This document shows positions 23,494 through 37,129 of a stretch of 64,000 bases of DNA, in pieces. This stretch comes from Parietaria judaica (lineage: Eukaryota > Streptophyta > Magnoliopsida > Rosales > Urticaceae), in the NCBI GenBank assembly GCA_954871525.1, contig OX940868.1, positions 15,910,556 to 15,974,555 of the forward strand, read 5' to 3'. The notes beneath the pieces were generated by a model. The model did not search any database, had not been told where the DNA came from, and saw nothing but the letters and a program-made list of their open reading frames with translations. Numbering within the stretch: the first letter of the stretch is position 1; every line of letters begins with the position of its first letter. The position numbers and the translations under genes were made by a program.

Positions 23494-26410
23494 ATGGAAG
23501 AAGTTTCTTATGGAAAGAGGGATTCTTTATGGTCTTCATCACCATCACCATCATCATCGTCTTTGTTATGGGCTTCTCAGTTGTCACCTTTGGCTCAGCC
23601 ATTTACCATGAATCGCCAAATCTCTGCACCACAGTCCTTGAATTCATTGACCCCTTCCCCAAGCAACGACCTTCACGCGTTTGATGACTTAATGTTGCCC
23701 AATTCACTCTCAAATCTCATTGATGACCAGCCGCCGGTGCAGGTTGCGGCCCCGGCTTGTTCTTCCCCTGAATCTTCTCTGTCAGCCTCGGCCTTCCCTT
23801 TTGATGGTCGGAAACCTCGGGAGTTTGCCGACAATGCTGCGTTTTCGCGGTTCTCTTTGGGGTTTTGTGATGAGACTTGTTTAGACGGGTTTACCTTTGA
23901 AAACGAGTCCTCTCATGGTCATCGAACGGTGGGAAAGGGGAAAGGCGTTGTTTCTTCAAGCAAGGCTATAGCGCCGGCTCGCGGAAGCTTGGTGACACAT
24001 GGTAACTTCTTCGACACAAAGCTTGATTCTGTTGTGTTAGTAAACACTTAACATTTTGATGCTGTTAATAAAATGGTTAATTGAGTTATGATGCAGAGTA
24101 TTGAGGCTTAGGCTATAGTAAAAAGAAGGGTTAATAATGATGGCAAATGTACCCAAGTTGTACTCGACTGTGGCGGCACAGACTTAAGTCATTTTTTTTC
24201 ACCGACATATATACCAACGTTCCTTTACTGCAGCTTGTATAAACTCAATGTCCCCCAAAAAAACTCACCAACTACTCAATAAAATGGAACTTGGGTACTT
24301 TTGCCACTGAAAAAAAGACTTGGGTCTATGCTGTCCCAGTTGAGTAATGAGTACAACTTGGGGACATTTGCCACCATTATTTAAAAAAGAAACCTAATTA
24401 AGGGTTTCAATGCTTTTAGGCCCTATATAGGCTTGTTGCTTTAATAGCCGTAGTCAAGAACCGGCATTGTCGAGAGAAGCTAATGTCTCGCTTTTCCCTT
24501 GGTAGATTCTAAGATGAATCCTGTTAAGATCTTGGCAGCGACAGATTCTTCGTCTCTGCCAATGTTCCATAAGCAAAATACTTTACAAGGTAAGCTTATT
24601 GTATCTTCTCATTGCGCGTTTCTTGAGACGTGTGACTGCATTAAGCTGAACTTTCTGAGTTGCTCATTACAGCTCCTGCGTTTAAATCACTGGCAAAAAG
24701 TCTCGGACATGAAAGTTTGAAAACCGCTGATGCCAAAGCTGTCAGTTTGAAAGGTTTGGTTCGCTTACTAATCTAAAAATCCAAGATTAATTAACTCCGG
24801 GTTATGTTTGTTTTATTTTTAATTTTGTGAAATTATGTTACAGTTGCAGATCTTTCCTTGAAGAGTTACTCGAAAAACTTGGATGATGAAGAAGAGGATT
24901 TGGACTCGCCCTGTTGGAAAGGATTCCGAAATCCCGGGAAATCTCCGAGCCCAAAGCCTCTACGAAACGAGCCAGAGACGGGCCCCAGTTTGAATCCTCA
25001 AGCACCTCAATTTTTCCCTTCAAACGGCAAACGAAGTACAAAATTCTCGCAGAATAATGCAATTGGTGAGGCTTCTTCATCATTCCGTGCGTCGTCCAAA
25101 GATCAAAAACTCAAAGCACCTTGTAATGCCACTGGATATCAGTATTCCAATGGTATTCATGAACCCGGAAAAGAGGCTTTCATGCTTGAGAGTTCAAAAA
25201 TTTATTCTGCTACCGAGCAGATAGAGAATACTTCATCTTCAGGAGCCGGTTCTATTAATGAGTTCAGCCAAATCCTTCAATGCTTATCGTCCATATCGAG
25301 ATGCCCGAACATAAATGCTTCGATGGCGGTCAAAGCAGTGCATTATATGTCAAATTTGCTCGTTCAAAATTGTGATTATGAGCCGTTGAACAGGAGTGAG
25401 CTTGAAATGATCCATGATACAATTGATAATTTATACCTCTTTATCAATAGTAGGGCTGGACAAAAGACTCCGATGCTCACTTTACCTCATACGGGTCATT
25501 TGGACTATCGTGATAAAAAAGCAACCCATGAGGTATGATTATGAATATTTAGTGTGTTTATGTAAATTTTGATTTCGGTTTAAGGTATAAATATTTCGTT
25601 TTTTCTATACTCAATTAAGTGTAGAAGTATCGATAATTTGTCCATTATATTGAAATATGTTTTTCTTTTTTTCTTCCTTACTGCATCTTGCGAAAGTTTT
25701 GTAATTGATAAATAAATAATGTAATATAATGTGCTGATTGACATATATTATTGTTATTATATAGCTTACTAATTAATTTACTACTTAATAGTTTTTATGT
25801 GTATGCTTAGTTAGAATCTTACATAATCAAGACTTATTTAGTGCACTATAAAGTCCATAATTAGTAGCCCTTGAGTTTGTTTCAAGCGGTTTTTATTGAC
25901 AATATCAGAAAATAATTCCCGAAACTATTACCATATGTTGCTACTTGTGTGTATGTGTAGAGCTGCTCTGTATTCTGAGAACGCGTCTTGTTTTTCAGCG
26001 ACCGAATATGGAGAAACAGATTACAAAGGCGAGAGATCTTGTTGTTCGAGATGAACTCAACAGTTGGCGCAACAGTAACTCGGTGAATAGTTATTCGCCG
26101 GCGTTAACCGGGAGGATGCAAGATCCTGCATCTCTGTATAGAGATGCGGTGTCTTACAGGGACGGTAACGCTAATCCGGTAAGGTTATTATTATTGTCTG
26201 CTGATTATTTAACTTAGAAACTAGAAATTATTTACTCAAGACTTGATGCAGGCTCTCAGCATCGCTCTGAAAGAAAACGGTCGGGCAAATGAAGACTTTC
26301 AGCCACGAGCCTTGTTAAATTTGTGGATTGAGGCTCAAGCAGCGTTGTGCTCCATGAAATACGAGAATAACATTTTGCGAATGAAATTGGGTGTTCGTTC
26401 CGAGCAATAG
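23494..26410 (+). CDS. Plant protein of unknown function with DSPCWKG motif, 566 residues, 6 exons
   Basis: Exons 23494-24001, 24506-24589, 24673-24753, 24844-25532, 25999-26178 and 26252-26410 (TAG) join in one frame with GT/AG borders, 1701 bases in all. The N-terminus starts MEEVSYGKRDSLWSSS and is Ser/Pro-rich and probably disordered. An acidic stretch leads into DSPCWKG (about residues 245-251), followed by LNPQAPQFFP. The middle has an ordered part (SQILQCLSSISRCPNINASM...). The last exon carries LLNLWIEAQAALCSMKYE near residue 535 and ends RMKLGVRSEQ. I recognise the overall look of a conserved plant family but not its function, and I saw no catalytic or DNA-binding motif. The end of exon 1 is the weakest junction: a little further open frame (to 24051) follows the chosen donor. 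Intron 1 contains a foldback element. Confidence 0.8.
24125..24392. mobile_element. Foldback element in intron 1 of the DSPCWKG gene
   Basis: The left arm (GGGTTAATAATGATGGCAAA, TGTACCCAAGTTGTACTC) is mirrored on the right (GAGTACAACTTGGGGACATT, TGCCACCATTATTT). AAAAAGAA flanks both sides and may be a target duplication, but it is low-complexity. It has the same type of ends as the other GGCAAAAGTACCC elements in this window. Confidence 0.65.
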
Positions 26411-29400
26411 GTAATTACTGTACCTCCATTTGAAACCTCTCCGAATGTTAATATACGAGATCTATTCTTCTGCTCTTTAAGCCTCTGAAACTCTTCTCCG
26501 GAGTTATGGCAATGCCTATTTTGCAAGTTAATGTTTTTTAGTTTTTACGGTTATTTACGTCATGGGAAAGATAGTTTCTATAGCTGTAAAGAGTTTTTTT
26601 TAGCTTAGAGTTGTGTGTGCAAAAGCGACATAAAATTCTTCTATATCGGTTTATCTTTGGTGTGAAAGTTTTCTTGACGATATGGAATACTATTTCGGAA
26701 AAATTATCGAACCGCTGAACATGACCTGTTGTGAAAAGGTTCTGAGATAAGAAAAAACGGAACCGGTGTTTACCGATTCCGGTGAATACTAGTTTCTTTA
26801 CCGGTCAACGACAAGATTGGTTTTTACAAAACTCGTATTGGTATGCGATATACAAGTTCCCGTTCGTGGTTTCACCCCTAAAGAGTATTCTAGAGATAAA
26901 CTAGAAATACATGTCCAGAAAGTCTTCAAGATATTGTTGAGAAAAGTGATTATCTATGTTGATTGTTGAATTAGAGTGTGCTTATCTTTCTCAAACAGAT
27001 TATAATACCCTTACTTTCTTTAAACCCATATGCACCATGTACTTAACTTTATCCTATCATTTGAATTAGCCAAGATATTTCATCGATTTTTTATTTTTTA
27101 TTTTATGAAACTTTGTTGTAATTTCGATATAATTCTACTAGTTTTCGACAAAGTTTCGTTGAATATTTAACGAAATTCATTACACCAAGTGCCAACTACA
27201 AAGAAGGTAATTGAGTAGATCTTTCACTACATTTTATAATTTTAATATGTTGGTTGATTTGACATGGGATTAGATTAAAGTTAAATATAATCTCGTTTAG
27301 ATACTTATTCCGAGTAACTACATATTTGCAGCGTTCGCTACACCATGTAGCTTGAGTCTTTGTATAATGGGATTTAAATTTAAAATATTTATATTTTTTT
27401 CAAAATAAATCATGTTTTTTTAAAGACATTTTAAATAAATTATTTAAGCGTGCTGTCGGAGGAAGAAGAACCACCATTTGAGTCGTATTAAATAATTACG
27501 TCTATTTATGTCGTTTTATTTAATTATGTCGTTAGGGGATTTTCGATCCATCAATTCATGAAAATCATTTGTGTTTCCGTTATATTTTGTCTATTGAGCA
27601 TCACTATATAGGTGTTGACAACTGGCCGTTGTAGCAATTTCATACTTTGTTCGAATATTTCTCCGTTCGCATCAAGAAGAGCTTCTCGGCCGCGCTTTTG
27701 AAAATAATTCATCTTTCCGATTAATTCTTGTCGGCGTTTTTTGTGTTAAAAAAAAACTTACCGGAACACAGTACCTCTGTGTTATATGCGTACATATAAG
27801 CGGAAGAGCGTTTTTAGACCAGCTCCAATGGAGCTCTAAATTGAACGGTAAAATAGAGTTCCAGCTCCAGTCGAGCTTTAAACATCACGCTATTATAGCG
27901 TGGAAGTTTTCTATGAACAGTGCTGCAATACATGTAGCGCGGCAGTGTTCACTGTGCTATAATTTTTCTTTTTTACTGTTTGGTCCCTCAAAGTTTTTGA
28001 TGTTTATATAAATGTTTAAAGTTTATAAAGTTATTTAATATTTACCCTCAATATTATCTAGTTGGTGCTGCTGCGCATGCAACCATCTAGGGGTAAAGCA
28101 CTGTTTCGGTGCGGGCTGCGAGAGCGGTACCAAATCGAGTCAAACTCTAAATACTAGATATGACCTCAAAATAACAGGGTGTACTATTTTTTTTGTAAGC
28201 CTCGCCAATTTATAAAGAGAAATTATGTCTAGAAAATTACTTACGGTAGGCAAATATATTTAACTTATAAATATATGTTATTTTACATAATTTAAAAAGA
28301 CAACAAACATATTTTCAAAATGAACACAATTATGTTAGAAATTCATACAAAACACGATTAATTGTGTTGTGTTATAATTTTGTTGTTGTTGTTGTAGTTT
28401 TTATAAAATTTTATTTTATTATATTTTATAATTAATTTATAGAGTAATATTTTGACTCATTATCATAATTTTTCTAAGTTATCTAATTAGTAATGATAAT
28501 AAAAATATAGAGGTATATGTATAAATAAGAAACAAAGGGGGATAAAATAGAGTGAAAAATAGAGTGAGAAATTGAGTTCTGTTGAATAGAAATCTTTATT
28601 TACTGAATAATAGAGTGAGAAATAGAGTGATCACCTTATTAGATGCTAATAAGGTACGAATAAATACTCCCCAAATTTTTTACTTTGTAGCTTTTAGCTA
28701 TTTAACTTCATGAAAATTTACTAGTAAGACCCTTTTGTTTTACTTAACATTTTAAATCAACCCCTCGAAATTTAAATTTATGATTCAGCCAATCTGTTCA
28801 CGTATCTAGAAATAACATGTGAAATAGAATCTCTATGACGACAAAATCATGTTTCTATTTGTCCAATAGAAAGGGAAATATTATAGCTCGAAATTGGGAA
28901 ATTGATTTGAAAGAAAACAAAGTGCAATTAAGGAATGTCTTTTCCAACATTTAATATTGGTATCTCTCGAGTGGTACCACATTATAAGACAATACATATG
29001 CATTATATAAATTATAAATATGCATGAGGACGTGGAAGTAGATGACCGATCCATGCAACAGTGCAGCACAAAAGTTACAACTCAGGGGCAGTGGGGGACC
29101 TTTTCACTTGGCTACATGATCATCAATTTGAGATAATAACACTACAATGCATATATAATTCCAATTTCCAACCATGTATTTCAATCTACTTACTACTTAG
29201 TTACTTCCAAAAATTTATATGATTTTTGTAATACATAACGTATGTTCTCTATATATATATATATGTTAGGAATTTAACCCAAATCTCCAAATTTAAAAAC
29301 GCAAAAGCAGCTAGACGAAAAATGAATTTAGCGCTAGAATTATAGTGGTTCGCTTCCAATAATATAAGACTAATATGTCTATTTTCCGGTGACAAATATG

Positions 29401-31260
29401 ATCTAATATAATCTCAATTAGAGTTTGTTCAACTAATACACCTTCAAGCGCGCTCTTAGTCTCCTTTTTATGCTACACAACACAAATGATGGTTCATATA
29501 AGCGAAATGCTTGGGGCAGTATGAAAAGTTTAAAAATACTCGAAGCTACCGATCAGCTATGCCAACTTCTCTGCAACGTATCCGAGTAGATTATGCTTCG
29601 TACACAAGACAAGACTATATATAGTTTATAAAAACAAACTTTTGTAATGCGTGGAAGACTCATTGGCACTATTGGTCTCTCTTTTTACGAAGGACTGGTG
29701 TGCGAATTAGGCCCTTCCATTCTACAAATAACATAATATAGCATTCTTTTATGATTTTGGTGTTGATTTGGCCCATCCATTATAGAAAGAGCGAAGACTC
29801 CTCTTTTATGATTTTAATTGTCTGGTTAACAAAATAATTAACAATTTTTTAGTTAAAAGATATATAAAATATATAAAAAATAATTATTTCATACAATTAA
29901 CATTAGAATTTCTTTTTACTTAAAAAGCTTTCTATATTTTAAAAGTGTTTTTTTTTTAAAAAAATATTTTAATAAAAAATTATTAAGGTTTTTTTTGTTC
30001 TTATTTAAAATCGCTCCTAATCTCGAGGGGTCATTAATTTATTCTATTTTCCGAAACAAAGCCGCTATCTCCCATTACAAATAAGAAGGCTAGTTATGCC
30101 ATTTCCGGAATGGAAATGTTAAATCGGCACATTGGTGTAGAACACAACACACAATGTGAGCACAATAAATCTTCTAATATTGAAACAAGCTTAAGAGTGC
30201 ATTTTTTCTATTGATTCAAAAGTAATGTGAATGTTTGCATCCTTCCATGAAGAAGAGAAAGTCCATAATTGCTTAGGGAAATAAACGACATATTTGGCTA
30301 TAGGGGCCAAAGTTATGGTGGTAAAAAAATAAAGCATCATTATGAAAGACATTTTTTTTTTTTTTTTAAAAGATGGGTTGACTTGATGGCTGGCAAATCG
30401 AGAAGGATAGCGCGTGATCTCGTGTTAATTCTTTCATTTCCAATCTTGGGCCTTCAAGAGAGGGGTCATTTTATAGTTAAAGAAATTATACGAAATACTC
30501 ACTTTGTACAAAACCTTATAAAAACTACTCATTTTATCTTTTTTTAGTTATTTGTGAAATAAAAATTTGAAGTCCGCACATTTGTTTGTTTGTTTTATTT
30601 ATTTATTTATAATTATTATAAAAGAGTGGCCGATAACACCACTATCTTAATACTTGATAAGCATTGATCAAACACCAAAGGCAAAAAGCTGAAACCGGCC
30701 CAGACTAAGCATTTGGCCGCAGCAATAGTAATATGCAATACCAGCAGATTCATTATATATAATGTTATTATATATACATATATGTAAGTGATTGAATGTA
30801 TAATATGAAAAGCAGTCTATGGTTAGTTGGTGCAATTATAAGTGCGACGATGGCTTGGCTCCAAATTCTCTGTAATGGTCCATATGGTCCACACCACGTC
30901 TACACCATCATAAACTCGATGAAACAAAAACCTACATTACATATTATTTTACATGACATGTCGAATAAATATTAGAGAAACGAAAAAGAAGAAAAGCAAT
31001 ATAATTATTCTTATTAAAAGGAGAAGGCACGGCATGCAATATATTGCAGGAAAGCTAACATAACAGTGACCCCAGGAAATAAATAACACAACGTGGCCTA
31101 GGGTTTTCTAGCTATATACAGTGAGTGCCCACAAAAATACAAAGAGAGAGAGGGAGACTTTGATACCTTTGCATGATATATGAGTGAAGTGAGACGAGCC
31201 CACTCCATGTCTCTGCTATAGCTGGATATACTCCGCATTGAATGAGGGAGAAAAAGAGCG

Positions 31261-31300
<40 letters not shown>

Positions 31301-31446
31301 TAATAACTGATATATAGTATTCATACATCACTGCAGACATCGTAACTCAAATAGCATAAGAGAAACTATACTCATCAAACACATGTGTCAAATATATATA
31401 TATATATATTTTGTTTTTTCCTTACACGTTTGGAGTGTAACTTGAA
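26411..31446. other. Long AT-rich intergenic stretch
   Basis: I could support no gene over about 5 kb. Visible pieces: a GGTTTCACCCCTAA element end near 26870; a block near 27815-27960 with GACCAGCTCCAATGGAGCTC, which looks like a MITE end; and GC-poor low-complexity sequence elsewhere. Short frames here have no recognisable content. Confidence 0.5.
31260..31300. repeat. (AT)n microsatellite
   Basis: A pure AT dinucleotide run of about 40 bp. Confidence 0.9.
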
Positions 31447-31449
31447 ATT

Positions 31450-31910
31450 TTTATATATTTATACATATAGAAACTTCAATTTTTGACCCGTTTGAACGGA
31501 ATTATTTCCCGTTTTAATAACTCTCAATAATTATTCCTCAAGCTTATTTGACTGATACCTTGAGTTGAATAACCCAACTAGTTAACAAAATCAATCCTCT
31601 CTTTCTTATTCCATCGCACGACGATTTCAAACCCTCTCTCTCTCTTTCCCCCACTCTCTCTCTCAGCTCCACGACCACAAGACCCTCCCGCTTTCAAAAT
31701 AATCGATTTAGACACTTGTAGTCTTTACTTAAACACTTTTGTTCTTTACGTAGACAATTTATATTTCCTCACGAAAATAAAAAATATGTTTAGAAACTTT
31801 TGGTGCTTTTGGGGAATAATTATTGAGAGTTATTATAACGGGGAAAAATTCCGTTCAAACTTGTGTTCGGGGGGTAGAAAACGGAAGTTTCCCTAGATAT
31901 AGATATACAT
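31450..31910. mobile_element. Inverted-repeat MITE, about 460 bp
   Basis: The left arm contains CGTTTGAACGGAATTATTTC, then TTAATAACTCTCAATAATTA. The right arm contains TAATTATTGAGAGTTATTAT, then AAAATTCCGTTCAAAC. The arms are about 100 bp each with an AT-rich and CT-rich core (31640-31680). It has no coding capacity. Confidence 0.65.
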
Positions 31911-32074
31911 TCTGAGAAAAACCTTTGGGATAAGGTAATCAACAATTCACGAGTAAAGTGAAGAAGGACATGAGGTTCGTAGCTGGTTAGTACAAGGGGA
32001 TCTTGCAAACTTCAAGAATTCAAGTGATGGATGTAAAATTTTGCTTTGATTCCATATATATTACTGCTTGTAAT

Positions 32075-32911
32075 CAGGGGCGAAGAGAGTAAGGGATGAG
32101 GATGGACACATGCCCACCCTAACTTTTTTTGTTTTTATTTTTTTATTACTAGTAATATAGTAATTTAATTTAAAAATAAAACTGTAGAGCAACCAAGTCT
32201 CCACTCCATTTTGTGAGTCATAAGCATTGACTCGTTCAAGCGGAAGGATAAAGCTTAGTGGCATAAAGAGCCATTTCACTCATTCGGTAGTCTTCCATGA
32301 AGATAGGACTCTTTAGACCTTTTATTTTGAAATTTGTTGCTGATAAGTAGCTATTAGTAATTCTCAAAGTCAAAATTTTCTCCCAAATTTAAAATATCCG
32401 TCGATCTTATCTATTAAAAATTCATCGCGCATCTTTCCGGCACATCTTAACCTCGCTATTCTTTTGCCACCTCTTTGCATCAAACTCACGTTCTAATTTG
32501 CACGACGTCGTTTTCTTTGGAGATTTCGTATTCTAACTCGCCCGACGTTGACTTTGTCTGAGACCTCGTGTTTTACTTTGGATAGAGTTAATTTTTTAAG
32601 CATAACATGTTTGTGTCGGCCATATGAATTATTTGTCACTGGGTATGACCAAAACTTTAGACTAACATTACTAAGGTGCGTTCATCCTAATATTTTAAGA
32701 GTTTGAAAGGTATTAGTGCTCTTGCTCGGAAAATGGTAGAGACAAAAATAAATGGTGTGTATCCAGTAATTTATAGTTTGATTGCGCTACAATTGATCTT
32801 ACGAGTCACTATTCCCTGTGCTGATAAGAGTTTCTTACGCTATGAATATTATCAAGACTCATAAAAAAAAAATAGTGCCCCTCCTAAAAGAAAAGGCTAG
32901 CTTCGCCACTG
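32075..32911. mobile_element. hAT-type element (Tip100-like ends), 837 bp
   Basis: It starts CAGGGGCGAAG and ends CTTCGCCACTG, inverted with one mismatch. CTTGTAAT flanks it at 32067-32074 and 32912-32919, a perfect 8-bp duplication. CAGGGGCG ends are known from Tip100-like hAT transposons. No transposase frame is visible, so it is non-autonomous. Confidence 0.8.
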
Positions 32912-32919
32912 CTTGTAAT

Positions 32920-34197
32920 CATCTCGTGTAGCTCTTGATTGATTCATCTGGGTTAGTGCCCTGCAAAAGTAAGTTATGCACAAGGGATAGTCCGAATGGC
33001 GTTACCAAAAAGTATCCGTTTTCTTTACTTTTTTCACACTGGCTTTATAAACTCACATTACATAATAATCTTGCTAAAATGAGAAAATTCGTCGTAGTGT
33101 TACTATTTTATTACTAAACCTATGTTGAACATGCCTTCAGTTATCGAACTCCAGTGATCTATTATTCTAATGGTTCGGTTCGTTCACAAGATGATGTCTG
33201 AACATGCATTTAATCAATGAGCTCGAAGACATTAAAATGATCATCCCTCATTAAGACGGAGTTTAAGCGGGATTTGGCCGACTATTAATCAAATCGAAAG
33301 GTTTAGGCTGATCAACAGTAATATGATTTTAGCTTTTAATTTCAACTTGTTGTGGGGTTGATAGGTTCTCCTCTTCTTAGTTCACACTAATTTTGTGCCT
33401 TATGCATATCTAATGTTCTAACTTATAGATTTCAACATCAAATTCCGATTTTATTTTATCATCACAATTTAAAATAGGTTTCATTTACATTTGACAATTT
33501 TTTTTATCTCGCATTACTTGATATATTCAGTGTAAGAACATGCGACACTAGTTATTAGCCAAGTTTACATATGAAAAGGAGACAAGCATTTTGTTTCCCA
33601 TAAAATTTGAACCCGTAACCTATCAGAGTTTTTCGCTTGCAACACCCAAAATCTGGCTTCCGTATCATTTATAAAAAAATAATAATAAAAGAAGATCTGA
33701 TACCCAGTTCACCCATATAATACAATGTTGTAAATGGACAAGAAGCCCCTAAACTTGAAAACATGCCAAAGAAATTTCGGGAACTAAAAAACTCACAAGT
33801 GGATCAATTTTTTTCCCTAGAAAGACAAAAATAAAATAAAAAAACTAACTACTCTTTATTAGTAATATGATTATTTTTTTGCTAATAAAAGATTGGCATG
33901 TATATATATATATATATATATATGTTTGTGTGTGGGGAAAGCAAAATTAGGTCACGTATATAATATCCGATCTCATCCCAAAATCTGATCCCATCCTATC
34001 CAGGTGGGTCAGAAAAAAGAAATATGAAATTTTCTTTGCAGTCAGTAGTTCTTCTCAATTGTAGTCCCCACCTGCTTGCCTTCAATTCTATTTCTCTCTC
34101 GTTTACATATCCTTGCCCTTCACATGTAACCCGCCATATATCAGTGTTATATTGCTGCCAATTTCTCAATATATCTATCGATCTATGATCTATCTAT
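32920..34197. other. Intergenic, no gene seen
   Basis: AT-rich sequence with one (AT)n run at about 33899-33924. No supported frame or element ends. Confidence 0.55.
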
Positions 34198-34503
34198 CAG
34201 GGCCGTGCTTTAGGTTTTTGAGCCTAATGCAAGGAGTAATTTTGCGTCCCTACCAAAATTAAAAATTAAATTTTGATGCAAAAGTATATAAAATATTTGT
34301 ATAATAAATAACTATTTATATTTAAAGGCAAAAGTACTGATAATTAGCTATAGTCTATTTTTTTTACCATATTTTTTTATAAGAAAATATCATATATTAT
34401 TTTAAATTAGGATATTTAAATTGAATTTTTTGGGCTCCTAAATTCGAAATTATTTATTTATTGTAGGTGCAGGCCTACTCCGCCCTCCTCCAGCACGGCC
34501 TTA
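34198..34503. mobile_element. Possible small DNA transposon, about 306 bp
   Basis: The left end CAGGGCCGTGCT and right end CAGCACGGCCTTA are inverted repeats over about 9-10 bp, with an AT-rich core. I could not find a matching target duplication. Confidence 0.4.
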
Positions 34504-36052
34504 ATATAGCTATGAATTATACTTTTTAGTCATATATAAATACATAAGAATAAAGGAAAAAAATACCTTCTTGGTTATGTGACGTAAATGTACAAGACTA
34601 TAACGATGACTTTTTAGCGAAGACGTGTATATAGCGACGATATCATGGCCTTTAGTGACGCCAATTATTATCACTAAACCTTATATCTAATGTAGTGAAT
34701 TTTGTCTGTTAAATAATAGTTTCTGAATAAATATGATGCTCTCAATATTTAAAAAAAAATACAAATGGATACATTCTATGAGTTAAAAATGTGAAAAGAT
34801 TTAACCAATTGGTTTTTAACTTCGCGTAACACAAGATTTGTTTTTAAGTATCTATTTTCTCAGGTTTATTATTATTTAAATCTCGTGGGACTTTCACTCT
34901 TTATATATAGTTCATGACCATGACTCACCGAACTCATTTTATTACTTCACATTAGCCCTATAGCTAGTACCAATCTCGTTAGGTAAATAGTTGACCACAT
35001 ATTTTAATAAGTCACATCTTTCACAGAAGTTAACATTTTTCGTGTTTATTAACTTACACGAAGCAATATAAAACTTTGTGCAAGTTCAAGAGTATGTTAA
35101 TACCAAAAATTAACAAATTAAATTTTGAGCCCAATGTAAAACTTTGTGTGCAAGAATATGTTACTACCAAAATCTATATTATTATGTGTGCACAATTTTG
35201 TTAATACAGAAACCGGGAAACCATATTTTTTTTATAAATATATTTTGGAAGGAGAAATTCAGACTCGGAACTCGGTATTTTCCCGGTTTTTTTTCAGCAT
35301 ATATAGTATGTATGTGAATAAATGCAAGTGAACTGTAATATAGGAGAAGAAACACAACTTTACGGCTGTTTGTAGGAGCTAGGTAAAGCAGGTATATGCT
35401 TGGGGCATTGAGTGGTTGCTTTCAGGCTCACACCAACTATAATTGCGGTTGTTTTATGGGATCCGCTGCCCATACTCTCCCTCGCACTGTCCCTCTCATA
35501 TATTTCTCTGGGCCCCACTCCTCCTCCTCCTCCATTAGCTAGGGTTCAGCTCTCCTCAGCTGCTTAATATTAATGTCCCTTCTTTATCACAAAACCGGAC
35601 AAACAAGCTTGTCACACTAGTTAATTACAGCCGTTGATATGCTACTCTGCATGATCATGTCTTCCTTTCTGACTCGTTAACATAACATGGTCAGAGAACT
35701 CGGTTCTTAACTCTTTGGGAGATGGAATGTTGAGTTGGAGTAATGGGCAACGCAAGAGAGAGAGAGAGAGAGGTTTTGTAATTTGTGGACTTGTTTTGAT
35801 TGATGAACGACTTTTTGGCCAAACTATGAGAGGCGTGCAATCTACATACAACTATTTTGGAAGGACCACGTTGATCATCTTTTTATTTTTATTTTTTTTA
35901 TTTGTGTTCACATCTCTCTCTCTATAATTGTCGTCATTGATTAGGCCAAGTAACCCTAAGACCTACTACAAGTACTACTACTACTCCCATATTTCTAGAG
36001 TGGGGACTTCTTTTCCTTCTCTTGAATTCAATGATTTACACATATATAAGGT
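34504..36052. other. Intergenic; GC-richer segment at 35360-35720
   Basis: The segment around 35400-35640 (GGGATCCGCTGCCCATACTC, CTCCTCCTCCTCCATTAGC) has the base composition of a plant promoter or leader. No coding frame or precursor hairpin follows that I can support. (GA)n runs lie at about 35754-35772. Confidence 0.4.
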
Positions 36053-36060
36053 ATACCTAC

Positions 36061-36233
36061 TAGAGCTGCGGGTGGCGACGACTGACACCGAATCGCGACG
36101 AGTCGCGACGACTGACAGGGCATCGCGACGAATCGCGAAGCACGGGTTTGAGTCGCGACGAGTCGCGACGCGCGTGTTTAATCGCGATTCCTTCCCTCTC
36201 TATTTCCCCTCTCTCTCGCTGTCTCACGTTCTC

Positions 36234-36281
<48 letters not shown>

Positions 36282-36389
36282 ACCGCGAGTCATCGCGACG
36301 TGAAGGATCGCGACGCATCGCGACGTCTACAATGGCGACTTTCGGCGACTAAGTCGCGACGGATCGCGAAGTCGCGAGTTTCAGCTCTA
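36061..36389. mobile_element. hAT-type MITE, 329 bp
   Basis: It starts TAGAGCTGCGGG and ends TTTCAGCTCTA. It is flanked by a perfect 8-bp duplication ATACCTAC (36053-36060 and 36390-36397). The interior consists of TCGCGACG repeats in both orientations around a (CT)n run (about 36236-36278). A 164-codon frame across it is repeat-derived and not a gene. Confidence 0.8.
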
Positions 36390-36600
36390 ATACCTACATA
36401 TATAAGAGATATGGATGTATAAATATCGGATATTTGCGGTAAAAATACCCCACATGTTACAAAAAATAGTTATGCTCTCAGTTTTTTAATTAGTCGCAAA
36501 TTAAATGTTTGAGTAATTTAAAAGAGTTTGGCATAAATAATCAAGTTTTTATGCTAAATCTATCTTAAGTTCCACGTTATTACGTATGATTGGACCATGT

Positions 36601-36969
36601 TGAAACGTAAGCTATGACATATTAAGCTTGCAAGTTACCTTATTTTATTGTAATATTTTAATAGTTACTTTTGCTTGAAGCTCAAGATTATTAGGGTTGT
36701 GAGGTAATTTCCTTATTGTGTATTCCCTATAAATACCACGGGTCTATGGGTTGTAGTACTCACTCCAATCTCTCCACCTTCTTTAACCAATCAATCAGAT
36801 AAGCAATTCTTTTTTCCTCTCCATAGTGTGTGCCTATATTATGCTTCTTTATTTTATTAAGTCCATCAAATTCCACTAGTGTGAGCATTGAGTGTCGTTT
36901 TTGGTTCTGAGGGTATAAACACTTGCTTCTCTCGATTAAGCGTGAAGTTGATATTAATTAAAACCAACA
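36601..36969 (+). repeat. 5' LTR of the Copia element
   Basis: 369 bp, TG...CA. It contains a TATA-like CTATAAATA near 36727, the expected place for the element promoter. Confidence 0.92.
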
Positions 36970-36971
36970 TT

Positions 36972-36983
36972 TGGTATCAGAGC
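36972..36983 (+). promoter_or_regulatory. Primer binding site of the Copia element
   Basis: TGGTATCAGAGC, complementary to the 3' end of plant initiator tRNA-Met, lies 2 bp after the LTR. It would prime minus-strand DNA synthesis. Confidence 0.92.
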
Positions 36984-37129
36984 GAGGTTGTTGGTGTCGT
37001 TGTTAGGTCTCTTGAAAATCTTAGTATGCTCTGTGGTTGCGGTTCCGACTGATCTTCCACATCAGAAACAAAATTCTTGAGATTTTACTGTGTGAGTTTT
37101 TTTTTTTGTGTCGAGGTACTGTAACCACG

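Noticed and set aside
29264..29735. Possible solo LTR starting TGTTAGGAATTTAACCC
   Set aside because: A possible end (AAATAACA near 29731) exists, but the 5-bp flanks do not match, so a solo LTR is not supported.
35928..36422. Frame of 164 codons
   Set aside because: It spans the TCGCGACG and CT repeats of the hAT MITE at 36061-36389.
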